44,665 nucleotides of DNA, from positions 1-44,665 of the forward strand of contig JAURFH010000003.1 in NCBI GenBank assembly GCA_030834415.1. The letters are read 5' to 3'. Positions 34,058 through 41,467 of the stretch are shown piece after piece. Source of the stretch: Verrucomicrobiota bacterium. Its GTDB lineage: Bacteria > Verrucomicrobiota > Verrucomicrobiia > Limisphaerales > JAEYXS01. The translations under genes were made by a program, and so were the position numbers. Within the stretch, counting starts at the first letter, position 1; every line of letters starts with the position of its first letter. The notes under the pieces were generated by a model that was given only the letters and a program-made list of their open reading frames with translations, did no database searches and was not told the origin of the DNA.

Positions 34058-35262
34058 GATTTCACTTCTTTCGGGGCACGGCTGACGAAGAGCGCCAAAG
34101 AGGCCGTGTAACCATGGAGAAAATTCTTATCACCCACCGGACCGATCTCCCCGTTGCAGAAGAAACCGGTGAGCGCCACATCACCCAGCTCGCTTTGGAT
34201 CAGGGAGGCATCGTGGTTCGACTCGCCAAAGAGGCCGGTGCCGCGGCCATTGCAGCAATGCAAGGAGCCGCCGTAGATGATGCGCCCGTCGAGATCCGTT
34301 TTCACCCGCTCCAGCAGGGCGGTCATGTCCTCAGTGGCGGCATCCGCATCGCGTCGTTGGAACTGGATGGTCTGGCCGGGGCGAGGATAGGCGGCCACGA
34401 CGAGTACGCCTTTGTTCGGATCACCGCCTACTAGATTACGGATGAGAAAATCACCGCGATGGAATTCTTCCAGATATTCGTTGATGACGAGACCGACGAA
34501 CAGGTTGCCGCGCAAGCGCATCTTGTCCTTGTCCGGCAGTTGCTCAAAAGTCTCGGTGAGGATGGAATACGCAGGCTTGTTGCCGATCTCAAAGATCAGA
34601 TTGCCGTCTGTGCGGGTGATGGTCCAGGTCTCGCCGATGGGTGTGCAGCCTTGGGAGATGACACTGGCGATCTCCACCTCGCCGCCGATGGACAAGGCCA
34701 CGCCGCCTTCATCATAGACCTCGCCGTTCAGGTAGATCTGGGTGCTGCGCTCCTGATAGACGCCGCTGGCCAATCCACCGATGATGGGAGTGGGAGCATA
34801 GGCTTCGTTCCATTGCTTGAGCCATTCTTCGGAATCCAGATTGAAGGGATCGGCAAAGACCAGCCAGCCATTGGTGGCATCAGGGGAAATCCCGGTCTCA
34901 TCATACCAATAATCCGGACTGGTGCAGGCTTCCACCTGGCTTTGGTCAAAATGTTTGGCCGTCAATTTGGCGCCGGGAAGGTAGTAAAGGCCCAAGACCA
35001 AGCCAGGCATTTCCTCAATCTCTTGACCTCCACAGACGAGGCTTTCACTGGAGCATCCGAGCAGCAGCGGCACCCGGGCATGGAGGCGCAAGGTCTCCAG
35101 CACTTGAGCGGCATGCGGGAAATAATGCGGGGTCATGAACACCAGTCCGAGGGTGACTTGCGGGGTCTGCAACTGGCTGCGGAGATTCGCGGCCCAGGCT
35201 TCCAGCCCGTCCTCGTCATACTCTCCGGCCCAGTGACCGCAAACCGCATACGGCGTTCGCAT
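34054..35262 (-). CDS. FIST-domain protein (FIST N + FIST C)
   Basis: A 402-residue cytosolic protein. The N-terminal FIST domain (about 10-220) includes 'LGLVFMTPHYFPHAAQVLETL', 'VPLLLGCSSESLVCGG' and 'PIIGGLASGVYQERSTQIYLNGEVYDEGGVALSI'. FIST_C (about 225-385) has 'NKPAYSILTETFEQLP', 'RGDFLIRNLVGGDPNKGVLVVA' and the 'GGSLHCCNGRGTGLFGESNHDASLI' block with paired Cys. FIST proteins are thought to sense small molecules, possibly amino acids, and are often fused or linked to signalling modules; here the gene stands without one. It is cotranscribed with trmB by an ATGA overlap and is divergent from alanine dehydrogenase, an amino-acid enzyme; this proximity is suggestive only. Confidence 0.9.
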   Translation of the reverse strand: MRTPYAVCGHWAGEYDEDGLEAWAANLRSQLQTPQVTLGLVFMTPHYFPHAAQVLETLRLHARVPLLLGCSSESLVCGGQEIEEMPGLVLGLYYLPGAKLTAKHFDQSQVEACTSPDYWYDETGISPDATNGWLVFADPFNLDSEEWLKQWNEAYAPTPIIGGLASGVYQERSTQIYLNGEVYDEGGVALSIGGEVEIASVISQGCTPIGETWTITRTDGNLIFEIGNKPAYSILTETFEQLPDKDKMRLRGNLFVGLVINEYLEEFHRGDFLIRNLVGGDPNKGVLVVAAYPRPGQTIQFQRRDADAATEDMTALLERVKTDLDGRIIYGGSLHCCNGRGTGLFGESNHDASLIQSELGDVALTGFFCNGEIGPVGDKNFLHGYTASLALFVSRAPKEVKS

Positions 35263-35357
35263 GAGGAAAGTCTAACGGCGGATGGCGTGAGAGTAAAATG
35301 GAAGATGCAAAAGCGAAGAGGATTACTTTTTCCAAAATCTTGTGCTATGCTCACAGC

Positions 35358-36458
35358 ATGATCATCGGCGTTCCCCTGGAAATCAAAAATAAGGAGTTCC
35401 GCGTCGGCCTGCTGCCATCAGCCGTTTACCAGTTGATAAAGCGCGGTCATCAAGTGGTCGTAGAGCAAGGTGCCGGAGCGGGCTCTGGGTTCCCCGACAC
35501 CGATTACGAGAAAGCCGGAGCCCGGATGGTGGCGGAACATGCCGCGGTGTTCCAGCAGGCCGAGCTGATCGTGAAGGTAAAGGAACCACAGGCAGCCGAA
35601 CTCCCCTTACTGCAAAGCGGGCAGATGCTGTTCACCTATCTGCATCTGGCGGCGAGCCGGGACTTGACTGAGGGATTGTTGAAATCCGGTGTAACCGGGA
35701 TTGCTTATGAAACGGTGAATGTGCGCGGGCGTTTGCCTTTGCTGGAGCCGATGAGTGAGATCGCCGGGCGGATGTCAGCATTGATGGGCGGGTATTATCT
35801 TTCCAAACATCGCGGCGGCAATGGTGTGCTACTAAGTGGAGTGGCGGGGGTATTACCCGGCAAGGTAGTAGTGATAGGCGGTGGCACGGCAGGCATCAAT
35901 GCCGCGCGCATGGCAGGTGGACTGGGCGCAGACGTGACCATCTTGGAGGTGGATCTGGAGCGGATGCACTATCTGGACATCACACTGCACTCGGCACACA
36001 CGTTGTATTCGAGTGAGGCGCATCTGATGGACCTGTTACCCAGCGTGGACTTGCTGGTGGGAGCGGTGCTGGTGCCAGGAGCGAAGGCGCCCAAATTGAT
36101 CCGGCGCGAAATGCTCCAGCGGATGCGACCGGGCAGTGTATTAGTGGATATCGCCATCGACCAAGGCGGCTGTGCGGAGACTTCACGACCCACGACCCAT
36201 GACGACCCGGTCTTCGTGGAGGAAGAGGTGACGCATTATTGCGTAGCGAATATGCCGGCCGCCTATGCGCGGACCGCCACGCAAGCATTGACCAACGTGA
36301 CCTACCGCTACGTGGAATTGCTGGCCGATCACGGACTCAAAGAAGCCTGTCTGTTGCAACCGGAACTGAAGGGCGGCATCAACATCAAGACTGGCGAGGT
36401 GACCTGCAAAGCGGTGGCCGATGCGCACGGGATGAAGTGGACGGAACTGTCGTTGTGA
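35358..36458 (+). CDS. ald: Alanine dehydrogenase
   Basis: A 366-residue enzyme that interconverts L-alanine and pyruvate with NAD. I use ATG 35358, not the track's start 60 bases upstream, because family members begin with 'MIIGVPLEIKNKEFRVG'. Active-site residues are in place: R15, K75 ('VKVKEP') and H96 ('FTYLHLAAS'). The NAD-binding Rossmann motif is 'VVVIGGGTAGINAARMAGGLGADVTILEVD'. 'SVLVDIAIDQGGCAETSRPTTHDDPVF' and 'YCVANMPAAYARTATQALTN' are strongly conserved in Ald. The length is close to the usual 370. It is divergent from the FIST gene with 95 bases between. Ald commonly serves alanine catabolism or redox balance under low oxygen. Confidence 0.95.
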   Translation: MIIGVPLEIKNKEFRVGLLPSAVYQLIKRGHQVVVEQGAGAGSGFPDTDYEKAGARMVAEHAAVFQQAELIVKVKEPQAAELPLLQSGQMLFTYLHLAASRDLTEGLLKSGVTGIAYETVNVRGRLPLLEPMSEIAGRMSALMGGYYLSKHRGGNGVLLSGVAGVLPGKVVVIGGGTAGINAARMAGGLGADVTILEVDLERMHYLDITLHSAHTLYSSEAHLMDLLPSVDLLVGAVLVPGAKAPKLIRREMLQRMRPGSVLVDIAIDQGGCAETSRPTTHDDPVFVEEEVTHYCVANMPAAYARTATQALTNVTYRYVELLADHGLKEACLLQPELKGGINIKTGEVTCKAVADAHGMKWTELSL

Positions 36459-36522
36459 GCTTTAATGATTCGCAAACCCGTATTCAGCTTGGCTGCGCAA
36501 AATGCTTAACTAGAAACACACT

Positions 36523-37020
36523 ATGAAGTCATCAATGCTACTTTGGACTTTGATTTTCGGCCTATGCCTCCAGCACTCAACCTACTCGCAAGACGCCAAG
36601 AAAACGGAGACTGCTGCACCCGCGAAATCCAAGGCTACCCAGGAAGATTTGGAGGCGAAGTTCAAGACTACGATGACGAAGTGCATCATGGCCGGGCGCT
36701 GGTGTTCCGTGAAAGATGGTGAAATGGGACCGGAGAAGGAGGATAAGTACACCATCCAAAGTGTAGGCAAGGTAAGCGGTGACGATTGGGTGATCACCAC
36801 GCGCATCCAGTATGGCAAGCGCGACATCGTGGCACCCATCCCCATCAAGGTGAAATGGGCAGGAGATACGGCAGTGATCATCGTGGACAACGTGCCGGTG
36901 CCGGGCGGTGGAGTATATTCCGCGCGGGTGATGGTGTTCGGAAACACTTACTCCGGTTCATGGACTGGTGGCGATCACGGTGGACTCTTGAATGGAGTGA
37001 TCTCGCCGCAGAAGGAATAG
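36523..37020 (+). CDS. Exported protein of unknown function
   Basis: A 165-residue protein with a Sec signal (MKSSMLLWTLIFGLCLQHSTYSQ), then a polar linker of Lys, Ala and Thr, and a beta-rich domain of about 115 residues: 'MAGRWCSVKDGEMGPEKEDKYTIQSV', 'DWVITTRIQYGKRDIVAPIPIKVKWAGD', 'VPGGGVYSARVMVFGNTYSGSWTGGDHGG'. The GRW...SW pattern suggests a lipocalin-like or calycin-like small barrel, which would bind a ligand, but I do not recognise the family with certainty. It starts 64 bases after ald on the same strand and is convergent with the ArsR gene, 8 bases apart. It is likely periplasmic. Confidence 0.75.
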   Translation: MKSSMLLWTLIFGLCLQHSTYSQDAKKTETAAPAKSKATQEDLEAKFKTTMTKCIMAGRWCSVKDGEMGPEKEDKYTIQSVGKVSGDDWVITTRIQYGKRDIVAPIPIKVKWAGDTAVIIVDNVPVPGGGVYSARVMVFGNTYSGSWTGGDHGGLLNGVISPQKE

Positions 37021-37028
37021 GCGCGATC

Positions 37029-37358
37029 TCAGCCTTTTTTCTGGTCGAACTGGAAGGAGCAGCAGCCGAGGTCGAGGCAGGTCTTGTCCGATGACATGCG
37101 GCGGCGGAAGTCAGGTGTCACCGTGTATTCATGCACCCGGCCCTGTATGTTTTGCTCCACCAAACCGGCCTCCCGCAGGATGCGCAGGTGCTTGGAGGCA
37201 TTGTATTGCGTCAGGGATAGTTCCGTTGCCACTGCCCCCACGCTGAGCGGCTGCCGCATGAGCAGGCGCACGATGGCAAAGCGCGTTTCATCCGCCAGCG
37301 CCTTGAGCCAAGGCACGCAATCACTGGAACTGGTTTTGCCGGAGTTATCCTTACCCAC
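37029..37358 (-). CDS. ArsR-family repressor with Cys-rich tail
   Basis: A 109-residue winged-helix regulator (GTG start). 'LKALADETRFAIVRLLMRQPLSVGAVATELSLTQYNASKHLRILREAGLV' is the ArsR helix-turn-helix, followed by the wing 'QGRVHEYTVTPDF'. The C-terminal tail 'KTCLDLGCCSFQFD' has C94, C99 and C100, and C14 lies at the N-terminus, so a thiol metal site or redox switch is possible. The known alpha3 CxC site (ELCVCDL) is absent. It is divergent from a COG0523 metallochaperone GTPase across about 110 bases, which suggests control of that gene in response to a metal. Its mRNA end is convergent with the exported unknown protein. Confidence 0.9.
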   Translation of the reverse strand: MGKDNSGKTSSSDCVPWLKALADETRFAIVRLLMRQPLSVGAVATELSLTQYNASKHLRILREAGLVEQNIQGRVHEYTVTPDFRRRMSSDKTCLDLGCCSFQFDQKKG

Positions 37359-37402
37359 GCGCTGAGGTTAAACATTTTTCCGCGCCGAAGCAAATAGGTT
37401 GG

Positions 37403-37431
37403 TTGAATCTGTATCCTCAGTGAATTAGACT
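37403..37431 (+). promoter_or_regulatory. Possible promoter of the COG0523 GTPase gene
   Basis: TTGAAT and TAGACT are spaced by 17 bases, each four of six to consensus, about 38 bases before ATG 37469 in the divergent region shared with the ArsR gene. No clear ArsR-type inverted repeat overlaps it. Confidence 0.3.
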
Positions 37432-37468
37432 GGTAGCAAGTCCGTCAGACAGCTTTGTTTTGAATATT

Positions 37469-38608
37469 ATGGAAACCACTTCAACCGCTCCCGCGCTCAA
37501 GGCACGTTACATCATGATCGGCGGCTTTCTCGGGGCCGGGAAGACCACTTCGGTGCTCAAGCTGGCGCACTGGCTGGACGATAATCTGGGACTACGGGTG
37601 GGGCTGATCGACAACGACCAAGGCAGCCAACTGGTGGATACGGCCTTGCTCGCCTCGCAAGATTTTGAAGTGGAAGAGATCTCGGGCGGATGTTTCTGCT
37701 GCCGGTTCAATTCACTGGTGGAGGCGGCGAACCGCCTGACCGAGCGCACTTTACCGGAGGTTTTCATCGCGGAACCGGTGGGCAGTTGCACCGACCTGGT
37801 AGCCACCGTCACGTATCCGCTGCGCCGCATGTATGGCGAGGATTACACCATCGCCCCGCTCAGTGTGCTAGTGGACCCCATCCGGGCAGCGCGTGTGCTC
37901 GGCCTGGAGCAAGGCAGCCGCTTCTCGGAGAAGGTGGAGTATATCTACCGCAAGCAACTGGAAGAGGCGGACATCATCGTCATCAACAAGAGCGACCTAC
38001 TCTCCCCGGAGAAGCTGGATGTATTGAGCAAAACCCTGGCGGAAAAGTATCCCCTGGCCAAGGTCATGATGATCTCTGCGCGCACGGGAGAAGGACTGGA
38101 AGAATGGTTCAAGGAACTGACGGAGACCACCCAGACACCTCGCGCGGTGATGAGCGTGGACTATGAAGTGTATGCGGATGGGGAAGCGCTCTTGGGCTGG
38201 CTGAATGCCGCCTACACGTTGAAGACCAAGACCGGGGTGGATGCTAACGAATTGCTGCGGCAACTGGCCGAGACAGTGCGCCGGAAACTCATCACGGCCG
38301 GAGGCGAAGTGGCGCATTTCAAGATGACGCTGGAACCGGAGGATGGTCTGGGTGAACTGGCGGTGCTGAATCTGGTACGGAATGATTACGTGCCGGAACT
38401 TTCTATGGAACTGGAGGAGCCGTTCACGGATGCGCACCTGACCATCAATATGCGAGCGGAAGCAGCACCTGAAGCCTTACAATCACTACTGGCCGAAGCG
38501 GTGGCAGAGACATTGGCAGGATTTGCGGGACTGACGAGCACGCAGGAACATCTCGAAGCGTTCCGTCCTGGCAAGCCGCAGCCCACGCACCGGGATACGA
38601 CGATTTAG
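37469..38608 (+). CDS. COG0523/CobW-family GTP-binding metallochaperone
   Basis: A 379-residue cytosolic GTPase from ATG 37469 (the track uses TTG 37460). Walker A is 'GGFLGAGKTTSVL', the metal-binding CxCC motif lies in 'EISGGCFCCRFNSL', Walker B/switch is 'FIAEPVGSCTDL', and the guanine-specificity motif is 'VINKSDLL'. COG0523 proteins insert or deliver Zn, Co, Ni or Fe to client enzymes. The C-terminal half has no long His-rich tail and instead contains 'HLTINMRAEAAPEALQSLLAEAV', longer than in YjiA. The divergent ArsR-type gene suggests metal-dependent expression. The particular metal and client are unknown; nearby enzyme genes offer no obvious client. Confidence 0.92.
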   Translation: METTSTAPALKARYIMIGGFLGAGKTTSVLKLAHWLDDNLGLRVGLIDNDQGSQLVDTALLASQDFEVEEISGGCFCCRFNSLVEAANRLTERTLPEVFIAEPVGSCTDLVATVTYPLRRMYGEDYTIAPLSVLVDPIRAARVLGLEQGSRFSEKVEYIYRKQLEEADIIVINKSDLLSPEKLDVLSKTLAEKYPLAKVMMISARTGEGLEEWFKELTETTQTPRAVMSVDYEVYADGEALLGWLNAAYTLKTKTGVDANELLRQLAETVRRKLITAGGEVAHFKMTLEPEDGLGELAVLNLVRNDYVPELSMELEEPFTDAHLTINMRAEAAPEALQSLLAEAVAETLAGFAGLTSTQEHLEAFRPGKPQPTHRDTTI

Positions 38609-38614
38609 TTCGAC

Positions 38615-39355
38615 TCATTCGCGCTTCTTCTCGGTAGACAGGCCGAGCATCCAGGCCTTCACGAAGAATCCCAATATCACACCGCCCGCGAAGACGAGCC
38701 AGAACACTGCTGGTCCTTTCGCCGGAATGCCTGAGGGGAAGTTCATCCCGAACAGGCTGGTGATGGCGGTCAGCGGCAAAAAGAGCGCCGCCAAGATGTT
38801 CAAGCGGTGACTGGCTTGCAAAGCCTCTTTGCCCAGACGCGCCTGTTCCTCAGATTCCCGGGCCGTCTTGTAATCGATGGCGTTGCGCACGTCTTGCAGG
38901 AGCAGATCCATATTGCGGTCTGATTCATACGCCAGGTCGCGGACATCGATGAGGGCGGTGTCACTCTTCACCGCTTCGCGCGCATGTTGCAAAGCGTGAT
39001 GCATATTCCGCGCGGCGCGAGCGAGCGGAGTGAGGGCTTCCACCAAGTCAAACAACTGCCCGGCACTCATGGCCAGATCATACTCCTTGGACAGCCTGGC
39101 CTCGATATCCATGTAGGATTGGACGTGCGTCTTCAGCGAACCCAGACCCGGACCACCGGTACTGCTCTGCCATTCACCGGCAGGGCTGCGCCAGTAAAGC
39201 ACGCCCTCGCGATTATCCTGATCGGGTCCCGGTGGCTTGTGTAAAACGATGAGCAAGTGTCCCTCCTCCGCGATGGCACGCTGGCGGCCATAGCTGGCCT
39301 GGCCCAGACGTTTACGGATCGATTCCGGCAGCTTCCAATTCGGGGGTGTGATCAT
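38615..39355 (-). CDS. Short CorA-type divalent cation transporter
   Basis: A 246-residue membrane protein. The soluble N-part has long helices ('DLVEALTPLARAARNMHHALQHAREAV', 'RNMDLLLQDVRNAIDYKTARESEEQARLGKEALQ') that match the CorA stalk. TM1 'LNILAALFLPLTAITSLFGMNF' ends in the signature GMN (203-205), and TM2 is 'VFWLVFAGGVILGFFVKAWM', followed by a basic tail. CorA pentamers move Mg or, in ZntB-like members, Zn. This protein is about 70 residues shorter than E. coli CorA: the N-terminal alpha/beta cytosolic domain is much reduced, although the residues before the stalk ('HLLIVLHKPPG', 'GVLYWRSPAGEW') form a few strands. It is convergent with the COG0523 gene by 6 bases. Confidence 0.88.
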   Translation of the reverse strand: MITPPNWKLPESIRKRLGQASYGRQRAIAEEGHLLIVLHKPPGPDQDNREGVLYWRSPAGEWQSSTGGPGLGSLKTHVQSYMDIEARLSKEYDLAMSAGQLFDLVEALTPLARAARNMHHALQHAREAVKSDTALIDVRDLAYESDRNMDLLLQDVRNAIDYKTARESEEQARLGKEALQASHRLNILAALFLPLTAITSLFGMNFPSGIPAKGPAVFWLVFAGGVILGFFVKAWMLGLSTEKKRE

Positions 39356-39544
39356 AACCTTGTCTCCATGTTTGATTTACCCCAGTAGAGTGGCCCCTAG
39401 TCTTGTCTGGCGCAATGCGAAAGCAGCTACAACGGCCGTCGGATTGTGTAGTAGCCTGTGAATTCGCGTTGATAGATGCTGAATGAATCATCTGGCCGTT
39501 TTCCACTTGCTCAATCGACCTGCTCCATCTGAAATCAGCGCCGC

Positions 39545-40864
39545 ATGAATCCCACTTCGATCCGTCTGTTCTGTCTGGCCGCCGCGCTGTTTATCGGTGG
39601 CCCATTGAGCCTCAGCGCACAAGACAAGCAACCCGCCACCAAGTATGTCCTGTCGGTGGATACCGATCATCCGAACGCGCTCTATAAACAGGGTGAAACG
39701 GTGTCCTTCAAGCTGGCGTTAGAATTCGCAGAACAGCCGGTCAGTGATGTGGAGATCGCCTGGACCATCAGCAAAGACGGCGTGCCTCCGATCATATCAG
39801 GCAAAGCGAAGTTGGTGAACGGCAAAGCTACCGTCAGCGGGCAATTGGATGAACCGGGCTTCCTCATCTGCCGTGCGACGTATGTGACGAACAAGACCAG
39901 CGTCACAGCTTTGGGCGGAGCCGGTTTCGACCCAGAAAAGATCAAACCCAGCATGCCGGTGCCGGATGATTTCGACACCTTCTGGCAGGCCAAGAAGACG
40001 GAACTGGCGAAAATCCCGATGGACGCCAAGTTGACGCCGGTTAAGTCCACCAGCAAGGACGTGGAGAGCTTCGATCTGCAACTCGGCAGCATCGGCGCTC
40101 CGGTGTCTGGTTACTTCGCACGGCCTATCGGAGCCAAGCCGAAGAGTCTGCCCGTCATCCTCACTGTGCATGGTGCAGGTGTGCGTAGTTCCAGCCTCGG
40201 CGGTCCTGTTGGTTGGGCCAAGCAAGGTTTGCTGGCGTTGGACATCAACGCGCACGGTTTACCTAATGGCAACCCAGATAAGTACTACAGCGATCTCGCC
40301 AATGGAGAGCTGAAAGATTACCGCACGCGTGGTAATGATTCCCGGGACACCATCTATTTCCTTGGCATGTATCTGCGCCTCGTCCGCGCCCTCGATTTCC
40401 TCACCGCCCAGCCAGAATGGGACGGGCGCACAGTGGTGGTGTATGGTAGCAGCCAAGGTGGGGCCCAAGCCATCGCCGCTGCGGGCTTGGACAAGCGGGT
40501 GACCTTCATCGCTGCCGGTGTGCCCGCGATGTGCGATCATACGGGAGCAGTCGTCAATCGTATCAGTGGCTGGCCCAAGATCGTGCCCACTGGCGCCGAT
40601 GGTAAACCCGATGCCAAAGCACTTGCGGCTGCGCGTTATTTTGACGGCATGAATTTCGCCACTCGCACAAAAGCGGGAGCCATCTTCACCGTCGGCTTCA
40701 TCGACAGCACCTGTCCGCCCAGCAGCGTCTTTGCCACCTACAACAATTACAGCGGGAAAAAAGCCATCTACCACGACATCAAGGCCGGACATACCAATAC
40801 CCCCAAGGCTTCGGCAGCAATGCGTAATGCCGTGCTTCAGCACCTGAAGGACCAGCAACACTAA
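39545..40864 (+). CDS. Exported acetyl esterase, AXE1/cephalosporin-C deacetylase family
   Basis: A 439-residue protein with a Sec signal (MNPTSIRLFCLAAALFIGGPLSLSAQ). Residues about 35-120 form an Ig-like beta domain ('VSFKLALEFAEQPVSDVEIAWTISKDG'). The AXE1 catalytic domain follows: 'MPVPDDFDTFWQAKKTEL' (its typical beginning), 'LTVHGAGVRSS', nucleophile S303 in 'VVYGSSQGGAQAIAAAG', the acid in 'GFIDSTCPPSSVFATYN' and His in 'KAGHTNTPKAS'. The family removes acetyl groups from xylan or small sugars. The strand pattern and the Ig-like domain are common in polysaccharide-degrading bacteria. It is divergent from the CorA-like gene across 189 bases with no clear promoter match. Confidence 0.93.
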   Translation: MNPTSIRLFCLAAALFIGGPLSLSAQDKQPATKYVLSVDTDHPNALYKQGETVSFKLALEFAEQPVSDVEIAWTISKDGVPPIISGKAKLVNGKATVSGQLDEPGFLICRATYVTNKTSVTALGGAGFDPEKIKPSMPVPDDFDTFWQAKKTELAKIPMDAKLTPVKSTSKDVESFDLQLGSIGAPVSGYFARPIGAKPKSLPVILTVHGAGVRSSSLGGPVGWAKQGLLALDINAHGLPNGNPDKYYSDLANGELKDYRTRGNDSRDTIYFLGMYLRLVRALDFLTAQPEWDGRTVVVYGSSQGGAQAIAAAGLDKRVTFIAAGVPAMCDHTGAVVNRISGWPKIVPTGADGKPDAKALAAARYFDGMNFATRTKAGAIFTVGFIDSTCPPSSVFATYNNYSGKKAIYHDIKAGHTNTPKASAAMRNAVLQHLKDQQH

Positions 40865-40941
40865 GCCGGAAAGCAGGTCTTTTACACGAAAACATCTTTT
40901 CGGATTGAGCCGGAAGGCCGGAACTGCTAACCGAACCGGCT

Positions 40942-41460
40942 GTGGCGAAGAAAAAGCTCAAACCCATGACGACTGAAACCTCCGTCGATGCCTCCCGGGT
41001 GGAGGTGCGCAAGTCTGGCATCCATGACACCGGCTGCTTTGCCGCCTGCGACATCCGCAAGGGTGAACGCGTGATCGAATACGTCGGCCCCCTCCTCAGC
41101 AAGGCCGAGTCCCTGAACCAGTGCGAGAGCGGCAATGTCTATGTGTTCACCTTGAACGATAAGCATGACATCAACGGCAACGTAGAGTGGAACCCCGCCC
41201 GCTTCATCAACCACAGTTGCGAGCCGAACTGTGAATCAGAGAATGATGATGAGCACATCTGGATTCTGGCCATCAAGGATATCAAGGCCGGGGAGGAGCT
41301 GACTTACAACTACGGCTTTGATCTGGAAGAATACAAGGACTACCCCTGCAACTGCGGTGCCGCGAGCTGTGTGGGTTACATGGTCGCCGTGGAATACTTC
41401 GACCACGCCCGCAAATATCGTGAGCTGCAACGCCAGACCGCAGCGGAAGTGACGGCCTGA
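40942..41460 (+). CDS. Bacterial SET-domain protein lysine methyltransferase
   Basis: A 172-residue protein (GTG 40942; ATG 40966 is an alternative that removes eight mostly Lys residues). The SET core is complete: 'VRKSGIHDTGCFAACDIRKGERVIEYVG' (SAM-binding start), 'ARFINHSCEPNCE' (the N-H-S-C-x-P-N-C motif, N90-C97) and 'AGEELTYNYGFD' with the catalytic Tyr (Y122). A post-SET zinc triad follows, C136, C138 and C143 in 'YPCNCGAASCVGYM', which with C97 would bind zinc. In eukaryotes this fold methylates histone lysines. Bacterial members modify host histones or the cell's own proteins; no histone-like gene is adjacent, so the target is unknown. It lies 77 bases after the esterase gene. Confidence 0.93.
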   Translation: MAKKKLKPMTTETSVDASRVEVRKSGIHDTGCFAACDIRKGERVIEYVGPLLSKAESLNQCESGNVYVFTLNDKHDINGNVEWNPARFINHSCEPNCESENDDEHIWILAIKDIKAGEELTYNYGFDLEEYKDYPCNCGAASCVGYMVAVEYFDHARKYRELQRQTAAEVTA

Positions 41461-41467
41461 GCGGAGT

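Noticed and set aside
39356-39544. The 189-base gap between the CorA-like and AXE1 genes as a site for an RNA gene or promoter
   Set aside because: I could find no cloverleaf, strong hairpin or spaced promoter pair; it holds divergent start regions only.
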